A stretch of DNA of 64,000 nt from Agelaius tricolor (taxonomy: Eukaryota; Chordata; Aves; Passeriformes; Icteridae), in assembly GCA_023055355.1 (NCBI GenBank), contig JALJCS010000002.1, positions 86,143,001 through 86,207,000 on the forward strand. The letters run 5' to 3'. The position numbers were made by a program, and so were the translations under genes. Shown here one piece after another: positions 10,640 through 22,284 of this stretch (the stretch's first letter is position 1; every line of letters begins with the position of its first letter). The notes under the pieces were generated by a model. The model saw only the letters and a program-made list of their open reading frames with translations, had not been told where the DNA came from and ran no database searches.

Positions 10640-13440
10640 TCAAAGTATCTACTACACAAGTTAAATGGTTTCTCATAAACAAGTTAATGCCAAAAGAAAA
10701 GTGAGGATGAGAAGAGGCCAGACATTGGGTTTTAGTTATCTCCTATTTTTTCCTTTTAAGCTTCAGCAAAATGGCAATTGTTTCATTTTGACCCACTTCC
10801 AAATCACATTAGCAAATGAATACAGAATGGGAAGGACAATCACATGAACTTCAAAAATGCATCAGGTCAGGACAGGAGAGAACAGCAGCAATCCAGCTCT
10901 GACCATCTACCCAGACTGGGGTGTTTTAGTGTATCCTACACATTTTTTGTGTCACAAATAACAAATTTCCAGTAATTGGAAGGGGATAAGGAAAAAGGAG
11001 CCCCCAGCACTCCTTTCCCCATTTTCCTTGGCTCCCTTTCAGGTGTCAGCAGTGTGCATCTCAATCTCACAGTCACTGCAGCTGCATCAGGCACTTTGTT
11101 CTTGTGTAGAACACATCAGTGCAGGTAAGTGCTTGCTCTGGTTCCTGAGCTCTGGAGCCTGCCATTAGTGCCAAGGCTGAGCACAAAAGCCTCACCCAGA
11201 CAGAGGGCACATCATCTTCAGGTAGCTGTGGGGACCTTGGTTGTAATACTCCCAGGGCCCACTGAGCTGGCTCACATCTCTCCTGGCTTGTGGGAGGATG
11301 GACCTTTGGCTGTGATTTATCCAAGATTTTGCTAAGCTACTCTTCTCCACATCAGGTCTGTCTTTGCAGGGAAAGCATGGCAGTAGCTTCCTCTGGGTTT
11401 GGAAAAGTCAACTCCACAGTTACTCTCTTCCTGGAGAAGCACATTTGATTTACCTTAGGAAATTAGTGCTGCTGCATTGGTCTTGATGGATCTAGGCTGT
11501 GTGGTTTGGTTCTGGTTCAGGAGAGCTCAGTGGCATTTCTTAATCACTCTCAAAACAGTTCACTGTGTGATAACTTCAGCATTCCCAGCTTTGGCCTTAC
11601 AGCAGAAGCAGCAGTGCTTTTTCTTCTGTGAGTCCCTGATTTTTTTCTGGCACTAGTCAGGTGTAGGGAAGGGTGATCTTGGTGTTGCATCTCCTGAGAC
11701 CTTCCTCACTGTTATCCTCAGCCAATGCCTAGGAAAGATGAGCTGGTTATCTATGAAAAAGAATTGTATCTGAGTGATTTATATGTGGGAATATTCCAGC
11801 CTATCTGCTTTTCTCACTGTGAGATTGAGGCATCACGTCTGTCCTTATTCTGTCCTTATTCCCATTTTGGTGAATGGCTGGCTGAGCAGCTTCAGAAAAG
11901 GTAACAAACCCAAGAGATGTGGGATGCTGATACAGCATCCCCAGTGTTTGGAGTGATGCTGCTGGGGGTGCCCAGCCTCAGGTGAGCATGGCAGTGACAC
12001 CCTTGGAGTGGCTCTCTCCTGCCTGCCTGGGACCTTGTAGCCCCAGGGTATGAGTTACTACCAAAATTTAACTATCTCAGTTAAACTGTTAACTGTCTCA
12101 GCCTGGTCAACAAAGAAATAGCACTCTCTGCTCATAACTGGAGGGAGATATGGCTCTGCTTGGCTCCTTGAGAGCTGCCTAGAGTTTGTGCACAATTCCA
12201 TATCCAAAGCCTCTCTTTTCCTGGTGCCTGACCACCAGGTGACAAGCAGAGGTACAAAATCCCTGTCCCCAGCCATCTGCAGAGAGAGGAGTTACCCAGG
12301 GACCAGCCCTGGCATTGCTCCCTGAAGCTCGTGGAAGTATCACTGCTTCCAGATGTCCTGCCTGTCCCCTGCATGTCCAGTCATGTTTATTAAACCTCTG
12401 CAGCATATTGGGATTGGGAATCAAAGGGATATAGCACAGTTTGGGGTCTGTGAATGGTTGCATAAATCTGGGCTGGGGAGATGGGAGCAAGGAGTGATAA
12501 TGTGCTAAGCCACTGCAGGTGCTGGATCAACAGAGGGTGAAGCAGCCCCTTGCTGCCCTCCCACCAGCAGGCTCCTGCAGAGATGTGCAATTCAAGCAGC
12601 AGAGACCTGGGGGGGATTTGCTCCTGACTTGTGGCACCTCCTCTTGCCCTGGTTGGCAGCCACCATTGGATGTATTGCCTCATGCCAAACTTATTCATAG
12701 ATGCTAATCCTCTGCAGCCAACCAGCTCGGTGTCGAGGACTTCCTTCCAGGAGCCAGATATGTCAGTACCATTATACATGTGGGTCTTGAGTGACTTGTG
12801 CAAGGGCAGGCAGCAAGCTTGTGGCTGAGCAGGTGTTGAAAACCAGCTCTCCCAAGCTTTGAGTTGGCAGCCTTTGCACCAGGAAATCCTTCATTTAACT
12901 TTCCACCGCAGCAGATGGGCTTGCATCAATGTAGGAGGGAAGTCGCCATGTGCTTGTGCATTTCTTCCTGTCCTTCTTCACCTCCTCACACTTCTCCCTG
13001 AAGGCATCTTCTCTCAGGGTAAGGAAATACTGTTTGGTGTCCAGGAGAGAGCAGAAAGGGAGCTGGATTGCCTCTGGCACCATGCACTGAAGAAAAGAAT
13101 GGAATAGTTTTGGACAAGGTTCAAGGCAGGTCATGCAAGTTTGCAAAGGGCTTCTGCAGGGCTCCCTCACCAGCTCTTATCCATGAGAGCCTGTCAGGTG
13201 TAGCAGCAGGTTTCTCTGCCACTCCTCACATCTCTCTCCTTCAAAGCAGGAACAAACAGCCCTGGAACAGGCTGACCTTCGGCATAATTATTTCTGCTTT
13301 TTTTTCCCCCAAGTCAGGGGCACCTGAGTAAAAGCTGAGGAAAGCTAAAGCAACCTCAGCTTTTTGTCAGCTTTCCTTGCAACAGTGACAGGGCTGTTCT
13401 GCTCTTGGCATTAGGTAAGAAATCAGTGTTACCATGGGAG
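10640..13440. other. Unique noncoding sequence
   Basis: I see no gene, recognised repeat or convincing regulatory pattern here. A minus-strand open frame at 12895-13170 follows a fair acceptor (TCTCTCCTGG...CAAACAG) and reads YFLTLREDAFREKCEEVKK, but it matches nothing I know. It is most likely chance. Confidence 0.5.
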
Positions 13441-13479
13441 CAAACTCCCAAACAGGTGGCGATCACACACATATTAACC

Positions 13480-14130
13480 TGAACCAGTGCAGGAGGCACC
13501 ATGTCCCCCCGCGGATCCACCAAGGGTAGAGGAGATCTCATTACTCTTTGTTTGTGCTCAGAGTGTGGCTGTCCAGAGGATGGTGCCCAAATAGATAAGG
13601 CTCTAGGCACAGATGTCCAGTTTGATTATTCCTTTCCTTTTGCAACAAACCATATGGTACTGTGGGCAGCACAGATATCTGGCAATCAAAATTCCTGGGC
13701 TCCCTCCCTGACTCCGCCATTCGCTCCTTTAATTTTCAAAGCGGTTTTCATGCATCAGCAAAACTTGCTGCCTTGAACCTCCCCACCCCCTTAAAACAAG
13801 AGCTCCCCCACATCACTGGAGGTGCTTTTAAATATAGTCACCATGTCTTGCTTTGCTATCGCAAAATTAGGTGCACTTAATGCTGCTAAACTACTTTGCC
13901 ACCAACAGATAAAAGGCACTACAGACAGGTTGCTAATCAGTTTGATTAAGTAAAGCACCTAAAGTTTGCCACTGGTGCTGGACGATTGCAGGCTGATCCA
14001 TCTCTAACCCGCAGGAGTAAGATGAATTAGGCACGATAAGCATTGTTTGGTTTCTGGTGCGTCAACCAGTGAGTGAAATGACTCGGTGTTTATATGCCAG
14101 GTCACAGAGAAAAGTTTCTGGTGATTGGAA
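13480..14130. promoter_or_regulatory. Candidate conserved regulatory block
   Basis: This 650 bp block has about ten CpG dinucleotides spread along it, clearly more than its flanks. It contains short palindromes (CCATATGG at 13650-13657 with a CATATG E-box, CAGATATCTG at 13672-13681), homeodomain-like words (TGATTAAGTAAAG near 13942, CTGATTAATG near 14144) and a GATA-like AGATAAAAGG near 13908. It carries no long open frame and no repeat signature. Retained CpGs and dense binding-site-like words are common in vertebrate conserved noncoding elements, but I cannot show conservation without an alignment. Confidence 0.28.
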
Positions 14131-16928
14131 ATGATTAGGCACACTGATTAATGCTTCCAGTGCTCTTTGATCCAGAGCTGCCAGTTGGAATGAGTCTTGC
14201 TGCACGGAGACATCCCAACTGCCTGGTAACAAAAGTGCAGGGGGTACAAAAATGGACTGAAAAAATGCGGGTGGGGATGGGAAGGCTCTGCTGTAAGATA
14301 TGCTCTTTTTCCATGGGGCTCCAGGCTCGCATTCTTTGAACCATCCTCTTATTCCTGGAAGTCAAGGCAGTTTGTTACTCATATTGTGCTTGTCAGGTTT
14401 ATTCATTTTAAAGAAAATGTTCAGGAAGATTGCCAAGTCATCTGAACTTCCAGCACTGATAAGGACCTCAGGGTCTGCTAAGTTAAGAAGACAACATCCC
14501 AAGTCCAAGAAAAGCTTTAGAATAAAGCACTTTCTGAGTAGTCTCAGCTCTTGTGAAACAGTTATTTCTCTCAGTGTGCAGGTGGCATCTCCTTGTGATG
14601 GATGTTCCTTCTTTCAGCCATAGGAATCCCCATTATTAACCTTCAATTAGAATACCTCCCTTTTATCATAGGTGAAATACTTGAAATAATTTCCTATGAC
14701 AAGACACAGGAAGATTTGCTTGAGTAAGAGGTAGATTCCCCAACATTTCTTACCATTCCCATACCAGCACACAATTTGTTTTCATTATTTTGTGTCTCCT
14801 TCATGCTTTGGGTTCTGAGGTTGAATCTTGAACCAGCTGGGGACACGAACATGGCTGCATTGCCCACTACATTTTCTTTACAGCCAGGACTGCATTGTTT
14901 TTCATGCTCGCTGTCACACCTGTCTATCCACACTTGATCCTTATGGGGTGGTGTCCTTTTTTGTGTGATTTGTGTATATCAGGATGAGATTTCAATAAAA
15001 ATCAAGCATAACCTGTTGGCAGGTGATGCATGGTCACTCAAAAGAGCTCTGGAAAATTAGGAGTGAAGACTCAAGAATGTCTGGGTGTACCACAGAGCTG
15101 AATTGTGGGTGTCCACACCCAAGGGCATTAAGCCATTCCCAAATCACTGTCTGCTCTCTGTTTTAGGAGAGCCCATACCAATTTACCTCAGAATTCTTCT
15201 ACTGTAAACCCAGGTGGTTCAGCAGCTGCAGCTGCTTTTGTTCAGGGAAGGGAGGAGACAGGAGCTGGGGCTGCCCCCTCCTCAGGCTACCCAAGGACAT
15301 CCCTGGTGCTCCTGGCCAGCTCTGTGCTGGCCACCTCTGAAAGCCCTGCCTGAGCCCTGAGCATTCTGGCCATCCCACATTTCTCTTTGCTTGTGTTTGT
15401 GCTGCAGACTCCTGATTTTACAAAACATGGGAAAATTTTCGAGATACTGGAAGTGTTCAGGAGCTGAGAAACCAGTGGATGAAAACTGGTGCCCCCTGGG
15501 GATGTAGGTCAGTGTAAGGAGGAAATTCTATCACTTTTTTAACCAAACTTCGGTTTCTTTGGGTATGTCTATGTTTTCCATGTTTTGCCAAGCACAAGAG
15601 CTTGCAGAGAGCAGCATTGACACTTCTTTGACATGGGAGGCCCATGTCCCATGTTCCACTTAAGTCAATTGCCTGCAGAGTCACCTGGCCAGGCACCTTC
15701 CCACCACCATTTCACATATCCAGAGATTATCTGTGCCTTCCCTGTGCTCATAGGCCTGGGACCACAGCTGGTCCCCATACAGAGCCTCTGCTCTACAATA
15801 GCACATGAACTCACCCCAGGCTGGGCTGGCGGCCTTGGGATTTCTCCTCTGCTCAGCTGTTTTCACAAAATGCATTGAAATCTTACCATGTTAGCTTACC
15901 ATGTCAGTTCTCTGACATGTTTGATTCCTTCCAGCCAATGTATTCAGCAGAGGGAGGATGGACAGACAGTGAATTCCTGGATATTTTTATGTGGGAAGTT
16001 GGTATAAATATGAGTATACATCAGTTTCCTGCCTTTGTGAAGTTGTGCTTCATACCTGCTTTCAAGCCTGTGTTGTCTTCCTGTGCACGGTCTGAATCAG
16101 TTAATATCTAATTGCAGATCATTTTCATAAAAATAGGTGCCTACTCTGCTTGTTTTCCAATTTCCAGGTGGCTCCATGGTAGCTGCTTGGCTGCTGCCTG
16201 CCCTCCTTCTAATGTTCCTGTTTTCCTCCCCAGCTTGTGTGGCTGCCCTGGCATGTTGCTGGGACTGGGAGCAGTGACGCAGGGTCTCCTGGAAGCCTGT
16301 GGATGGGCCAAGTAAAACACAGCTGGGCATCATCCCAAGTACCTCAAAGTACTGCTGCACCGAGTAGGTTCCCATTGTCTCAGACATCTCATTGTACTTA
16401 ATAGCAATGGAGGTGTCTGTGTCACCCTCATTACAGCAAGCTAGTGGCTGGGGCCATGAAAGGGAAGAGTTTGGGGTTAGACACGACTCCAACTCCTTCA
16501 GGTAGGAATTGCTGCTTATCAGAAGCAATTTTGGAAAGGTATTTCATGTGTGGCTTCCATTCTGGAGACAGTTTCACACTGGCGGAAGCCATCCCAGGGG
16601 TGTGTGACAGCACTTGGTGGCCCCGACACTTCCCCAGCCACATGCCCCTGGCACTGCTCCAGCTCATTGCCAGCCTACCTGCTGCCTTGCCTGCCTGCCA
16701 CATGCAAGACAAGAAAATGTTGGCATGACTGATAAACCCATCCTCCTTATCACGTTCATCTTGGTTTGGATCCTAGCAGGGAGGCAGTGGGTGGGATGAT
16801 GAGTTCAAAGGTGGCTGGCCAAAAAGTTAGACAGCTCAATCATTTGCCTTGTTATTGCTACCACAGTTAACCCTTTGGCTGCTGGCCCTGGAGGAGGGTA
16901 TCTGTGAGGCTCTGTTCATCTCTTGGGC

Positions 16929-17440
16929 TCATGGCTCAAGCCATGACAGGTGTTTCTGTTAGGTGAGACCTTTGGTTGCAGCCAGTTTTGCCTTTATTGG
17001 TAGCAGTTTCTTACTGGGAGTTGCTGCTCCCAGTAAGAGGCTGGGCCATGCATGCCTGACCATGCTCAGGAGGTGAAGGGCAGGGCTCATGCTTCAGGCT
17101 GGCATGACGTGCAGCATAAAACAAAACTGTAGTTGGGGAGGCATGGCCAGCAAGAAGCATGAGACTCACAGCCCCTCTGGGCAGGGTTAGACTGGGCAGA
17201 CACCTGGCAGAGAGAGTGTCTGCCAGGTGTCCAGGTTAGGGTGCAACCCAGGGCATTTAAAGTCTGGGTGTGTGAGAGCTGGAGCTGCTTGAATTAGTTA
17301 GAGATCTTAAAGATCTTTGTATGTTGGACATCCACGGAAAGAAATAGCTGTTGGATCCTTACTGCTCTCTATTCCAAATTGAAAAGCTCAGGACAATTTT
17401 TTCCCCATGACATAAACACATAGCAAAGTATGTGTTTATG
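16929..17440. repeat. Cluster of perfect short inverted repeats
   Basis: Five inverted repeats occur within 512 bp. The three strong ones are 17009-17020 with 17027-17038 (12 bp arms, loop TTGCTG), 17199-17211 with 17219-17231 (13 bp arms, loop GAGAGTG) and 17411-17422 with 17429-17440 (12 bp arms, loop GCAAAG). Two weaker ones are 16929-16935 with 16940-16946 (7 bp, loop TCAA) and 17302-17316 (AGATCT arms, loop TAA). All arms are mismatch-free. The arms are unrelated in sequence to each other, so this is not one repeated unit. The cluster ends 34 bp before the CR1 copy at 17474. Origin and function are unknown. Confidence 0.85.
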
Positions 17441-17473
17441 GAAAGTTAGGAAAGTTGAGAAGTTATGGGAAGG

Positions 17474-18880
17474 AATCACAGAAACAGAGACAAGACTAGG
17501 TTAGAAGGGACCTTCTGACACCATCTCATCCAACTTTCCATTAAAAACAGGGTCTTAGATTAGGTTAGCTGAGGCCAAATCAATTTACACTTTTCTTATT
17601 TCTAGTGAGAAAGATTCTGCTCTCTTCAGGCAACTGACCCTGATGTTGCTCTCACAGAAAAAAGTTTTTTGATACTCACATGGATCTTCCCTAGAACTTC
17701 CCTAGAAGCCAGTTTTGCCCATTGCTTTTTCTCCTATAATAGGGCATCCTTGTGAAGAGATGTGTCTCCTCCAGAACTACTTTTTAGGTATTGAAAGGCA
17801 GTGATTTGATTTCTTCACACTAAGCCTTCCCTGCTGAAGTCTGAGCAAGCAAAGTTCATTTATTTGTAAAGTTCTCCACTCCCCTAATCTTTTTGGTCCC
17901 CTCTGGACCATCTCCAGGCTTTCAATGTCCCTTGAACTGGGAAGAAAGAAACTGAACAGTGTGTTCCAGGTATGGCCTAACAGGTGCTGAGCTGAGTAGA
18001 AAGATCACATCTCTTAATTTACCAGCAATAGTATCACTAACTCAGCCCAGGATGCTGTTGGCCATCATTGCTGCCAGGATACTTGGCTGGCTCGTGTTCC
18101 TCTTGCTGCCTGCCAAGACACCCTGTGCCTTTTCAGCAGAGCAACTGTCCAGCCAGCCAGTGCCCAGCTGGTGCTCCTGCTTGGGATTATTCCATCCCAG
18201 GTTCAGGACTTGACATTTATCTCTGCTGAACCTCATGTTAAACTTCATTCTTGTTGGCAAACCTTGACAGCTCATTGAGGTCTCTATATGGTGATTTTTC
18301 CTTCCAGCGCTGCTACCTCTCACCCAACTTAGGCTCATCCACAAATTTGGTGACAGTGCATTTAGGCCTACCTTCCAGACCACTTAAAAGATGAATTGCA
18401 TTGACTTCAGAAGAAATTAATTTGTGCCCAGCTGCAAGCATGACTTTGAGCCTTTTAACTTTTGAGCCTCTGAACTCAACAGTTTAGTAAGTTCCTCAGC
18501 CATTTGTGTTTCATCTGCCCAGACCGTATCTTTCTGACTTGTCAAGAAGGATTTTGAAGGAGATTGTGTCAAACACTTTGTGAAAAGCAAGTTGATGATG
18601 ATATCCACTACTTTCCTTTCATCCACTGAGCACGATTTTTGATCAAACAGGATTGACCCTTCAGTTTGTCCATGCTGGCGTTTCACGTTCAGGTTCTTGA
18701 AATGTGTTTGCATGGAAATAGCTTTTTTAAGGACCTGTTCCATGGTTCTCTCAGGAACTGAAACAAGGCTGACTGGTCTGCAGTTTCCTGGATCTTCCTT
18801 CGGGCTCTTTCTGTAGGTAGACATAGTTTCCAGACTGGAAGATATCTCTCCACAAACCTGTTTACTCTTTTGTTTTTCAC
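17474..18880 (-). mobile_element. Long, diverged CR1 LINE copy
   Basis: This is a minus-strand CR1 of about 1.4 kb, beginning at its 3' end (GGAATCACAG, then 'AGAAGGGACCTTCTGACACC') and running back into the reverse transcriptase ORF. Minus-strand frames give typical CR1 protein blocks: 'KCQVLNLGWNNPKQ' and 'SAEKAQGVLAGSK' from about 18100-18250, and 'KEDPGNCRPVSLVSVPE' near 18770-18805, the conserved start of the RT domain. Between about 18380 and 18600 the catalytic centre (SGVPQGS and FADD blocks) is missing or unrecognisable. Stops and frameshifts show that it is dead. It is much longer than most avian CR1 copies and strongly diverged. Confidence 0.88.
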
Positions 18881-20039
18881 TTCCCCATCATGGGGAAATA
18901 ATGTGTTTGACCCCAGAAAAATGGCTTAAAGCACTATGGATGCCAACATGCATCAAACAGAAGATCCTTGTGTGTGTTGATACCAGTGCAAATTAGTCAA
19001 ACAGAACAAAATCTGGCCTGGAAAGGACAAGAGTTTATGGTGACATTGGGTCATCACCTAAATTCTAAAGGTGCTCTTGTTGGTGGTGAAATAATCCTGT
19101 CTGCAGATCTAGGTGAATTAAAGTGCAGTTCTCTGTAGCTTGAGCTAACTTTAATACTAGTCCTCCAAGTTTCATTTAGCAGGGACTGGTCTTTGGTCTT
19201 GCATGCATTCAGCAGTCAGGATTTTGGCCTCTCTGCCAGTAGCTGTAAGCCAGCTCTCTCCAAGGAGTGAGCTTGGTTTCAGGCACTGTTGTGATATTGC
19301 ATGCAGCTGATTGGTACCATGATGATGGGGTCCTTAGATTGAGTTGTCACCTTGTGAGATGCAGCTAGAGTTCTTTTAGGTGAAAGGTATGTGTAAAGCT
19401 TGCAGAGACCAGAGCAATAAGTGGTCTAGCTTTGGACTAATATATTGATATCAATAATTATATATATCCACATATACATTGTTTTAGTCAATGCAGTTAT
19501 TTGGCACGATTACCCCAAAATACAGCAACATGCACACTCTTGTGTGCATTTTAATAATCACCACATTAAATAGGAAATACCTTCTCGCCAATGCCAAAGG
19601 ATGGGTTTTTCTGCTTCAGCTCAACAAGTGCCCAAATCCTTCATATATCAGCTGTTGGTGGCTCACAGTCTGGCTTCTGAGAAGAGCAAGAGGAGGATAG
19701 CAAGGGCTGAATGGGAAATTGTTGAAAGACCAGGAAGGTTCATGTGAGGCCTCTGAATGGGACTGTTCTCCCAGGTAGTGATTTGTTAACATTCAGCTGC
19801 ACATGGGTGTCCTTCTTCTGCACCAATGGATTCAAATTTTAAGGTGTAATTGTAATTACAATTGTAAGGCAATTGACATGACATTGCTTAGCACTGTTGT
19901 TCATATTCACAGAGCAGGTAGCTAAGTGTCTTCCCTTTAGGAGGGTGGAAGCCCAGCATCCACCCAGACTCTGTTAATACCAACCCCAAGTTATTTCAAG
20001 ATGCTAAGAAGGAAAGTGTTCTTTTATTCGTATTTTTTC

Positions 20040-20080
20040 CGTTCTATTTTCTTTTTTTTTTTCTTTTTTTTCCCTCCTCA
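20040..20080. repeat. Pyrimidine-rich (T)n with C interruptions
   Basis: This low-complexity tract is almost purely T and C (two T-runs of about 10 separated by C, then CCCTCCTCAC). It resembles a polypyrimidine tract but has no exon after it that I can support. Confidence 0.8.
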
Positions 20081-21944
20081 CTAGAATTACCTGTTTCTGG
20101 TCTGTCTGGAAAGGGTCAATAGAAAACAAGATTCCATTGGAACATTGAGACATGTCATTGCAGCACCCATGGTCAGTGCTATGTGAGTGTTCATTAATAG
20201 ACATCTGAGTCTAAATAAACATGCAGAATGTCTGGTTTTGACCAAGCAAGAAGTGGCAGCTGTTTGCACTGGTGTTTCCCCCATGCTGTGGGCTACCTGC
20301 TGGCTTTGCAGAGGTGGAACATTGGGGTGTCATTTGCCTGAAGCACTTTGTCATGCCCTCCCACAAGCCCTCCTTCCCTCTGTCTGGCTGCTTGAAGGTT
20401 TTCAATGAAAGGTCCTGTTCACACATGCAGCAGCCCAAATTATCTCTAAATAAACCAGTGTATGTGGAGAGTAATTCATGAGAACTTCCAGCACGATGAT
20501 AAATGGCAGGCAGGGCCAGTGCATACAAGGTGGCCCCTCAGGCATGTGTCTCAATCAAGTTGTGCAGAGATACTGTAGAAGGGTGTGGAAACATGACCTT
20601 AAAATAAGAGCTGTGTCTTTTGGAGCTTTAGAGACCAGATTATGAGTGACAGACATGCAGTATTTGATCTGTCACCTCTTGTCTAACATTTTATTTCCAG
20701 AACTTGACACATACTTCAAGTTTTACCCCCTGTTCCTCCCCATGTTTGCTTCCTGAAAAAACAACAGTCGCTGTAGCCCCTTAAAGACACCTTAAACAGC
20801 CAGGTGTAATAAATAATTACAATTTGAAAAGTTTATATACTGACCAGCTGTTTTCCAGCCCCTGCTGACAACATTCTGGAAGTGCAGTTGAGCTTTGCCT
20901 TAGCAGATGCTATTCTTCTGTGATGACCAAGAGAGAGAGAGGAAAAGTCTGCAAATGCAAGAGCTGTAGGAGGTTATGGCCAGGTTTATCCCAGCAGGTT
21001 AAACAGGGACAAGGCATAACCCTGGACGCTGGTGTATACCTGTCCATTCTGTAAGCTGTTAGCACAGCTCCAGCCCCAGCTAGAGCTTCTCCAGACAGTG
21101 CCTGGGCACCATCTGTGGATGCACACTGGCTAGAGGCCATCACCAGTAGTAATTAGGCAGCAGGCACCTTGTTCTGGGGATGTGAAAGGGCTTGGCTGTC
21201 TGGATATAAGCAGTTGGGTAGTTGGTTCTGGTGCCAAGGGATGGAACCAACTTGTCTTATTTACATGTATGGACAAGATGAAGGTTTTGGAATATAGCAG
21301 ACTCAGTGGTGAGGTAGAACAGATGTGAATTTTGCAATTTCTATTAAACTTTGAAGTACTGCTTTCAGATACTGTCTCTCTTGAAAATCCTGTGCTTGCT
21401 AAATTTCTATTACTGCTCTCACGTGGCAAGGAAGGGAAGAAAACCTTGGACTTCAGATAGCAGACATAAAATAATGTGGAAGAAATGTTAAATGAAGGGA
21501 GGAGTTTTGTTCTGGTCCACAGACAAACTATAGGAGATTCATGGATCGCTGATGATACAATTAGAAAGTGTGGTGTATCTTCCTATTTGTGAGAAGAGGA
21601 AGAAGGAACAGAAGGAAAGACAGGTCAAAACTATGAGAACATTAAACAAAAATAGTATGCAACCTGATGTGCAGTGTCTTGCTTGTCACGTAGTGGTGTC
21701 TGTGCTATGTCTGTACACATCTGTACTAGTGTCTGTTTTATTATTGGGAATAATAAAAGGCATCCACTGTAGTCAAACTGGTCATGCTTGTTGTTGAAAA
21801 AATTACTATTTTTCTGCCCCTAAAATTCCAGCTGAAATTGATCTGATTCAATGCTGTAAAGCTCATCCTTCATAAACCAGTAGTCCTGGAATCCAACACA
21901 GATGAATTATAGATGAAATGTATTTTTGCCCATTATGTCAATTC

Positions 21945-22015
21945 ATTGCCTGTTCTGGGAAACCCAAAATTGAACACAATGCTCCAGATGCAATCTCACA
22001 AATGTCAGACAAATG
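21945..22015 (-). mobile_element. Possible very old CR1-like remnant
   Basis: The words 'CCCAAAATTGAACACAATGC', 'TCCAGATGCAATCTCACAAA' and the following bases resemble the part of CR1 that on this strand normally reads 'accCAAAACTGaACACAGtactCcAGGTGcggtCTCACcagtg'. The match is short and unsupported by flanking CR1 sequence. It may be a small ancient fragment or chance. Confidence 0.3.
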
Positions 22016-22052
22016 GGAATTAAAACTTCTTTAACTTACACAGTTGTCTCAC

Positions 22053-22284
22053 CATAGAAAGTAGCCTGGTTGGTCAGCCAAGAGATCAACAGCACTCTGC
22101 TCGTCTACACCGACATGATGGGTTATCTCCAGAGGAGCTGGCATGTCTTTGGCTAAGGCACTAAGATAAGAAATGTGCCTGGCTTGAAAAGTAGAAGGTG
22201 GACCTTGGTCCTGCCTGTTTGTACCACACTGATGTATCTTCGTGTCCTGATGAAATGGAGTCCCATGAGCATAAGACACATGGT
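22053..22284 (-). other. Exon-like open segment (best splice signals)
   Basis: On the minus strand a strong acceptor (TGTTGCCTCCTTCTTTGTTTAG) opens a 232-base segment that stays open in one frame (76 codons) and ends at a GTGAGA donor. The residues include HISYLSALAKDMPAPLEITH and DEQSAVDLLADQPGYFLW. I recognise no domain. The length and both splice signals make it the best exon candidate in the window. No second exon can be linked to it by homology, and its length is not a multiple of three. It may be a pseudo-exon or a piece of an unknown transcript. Confidence 0.22.
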
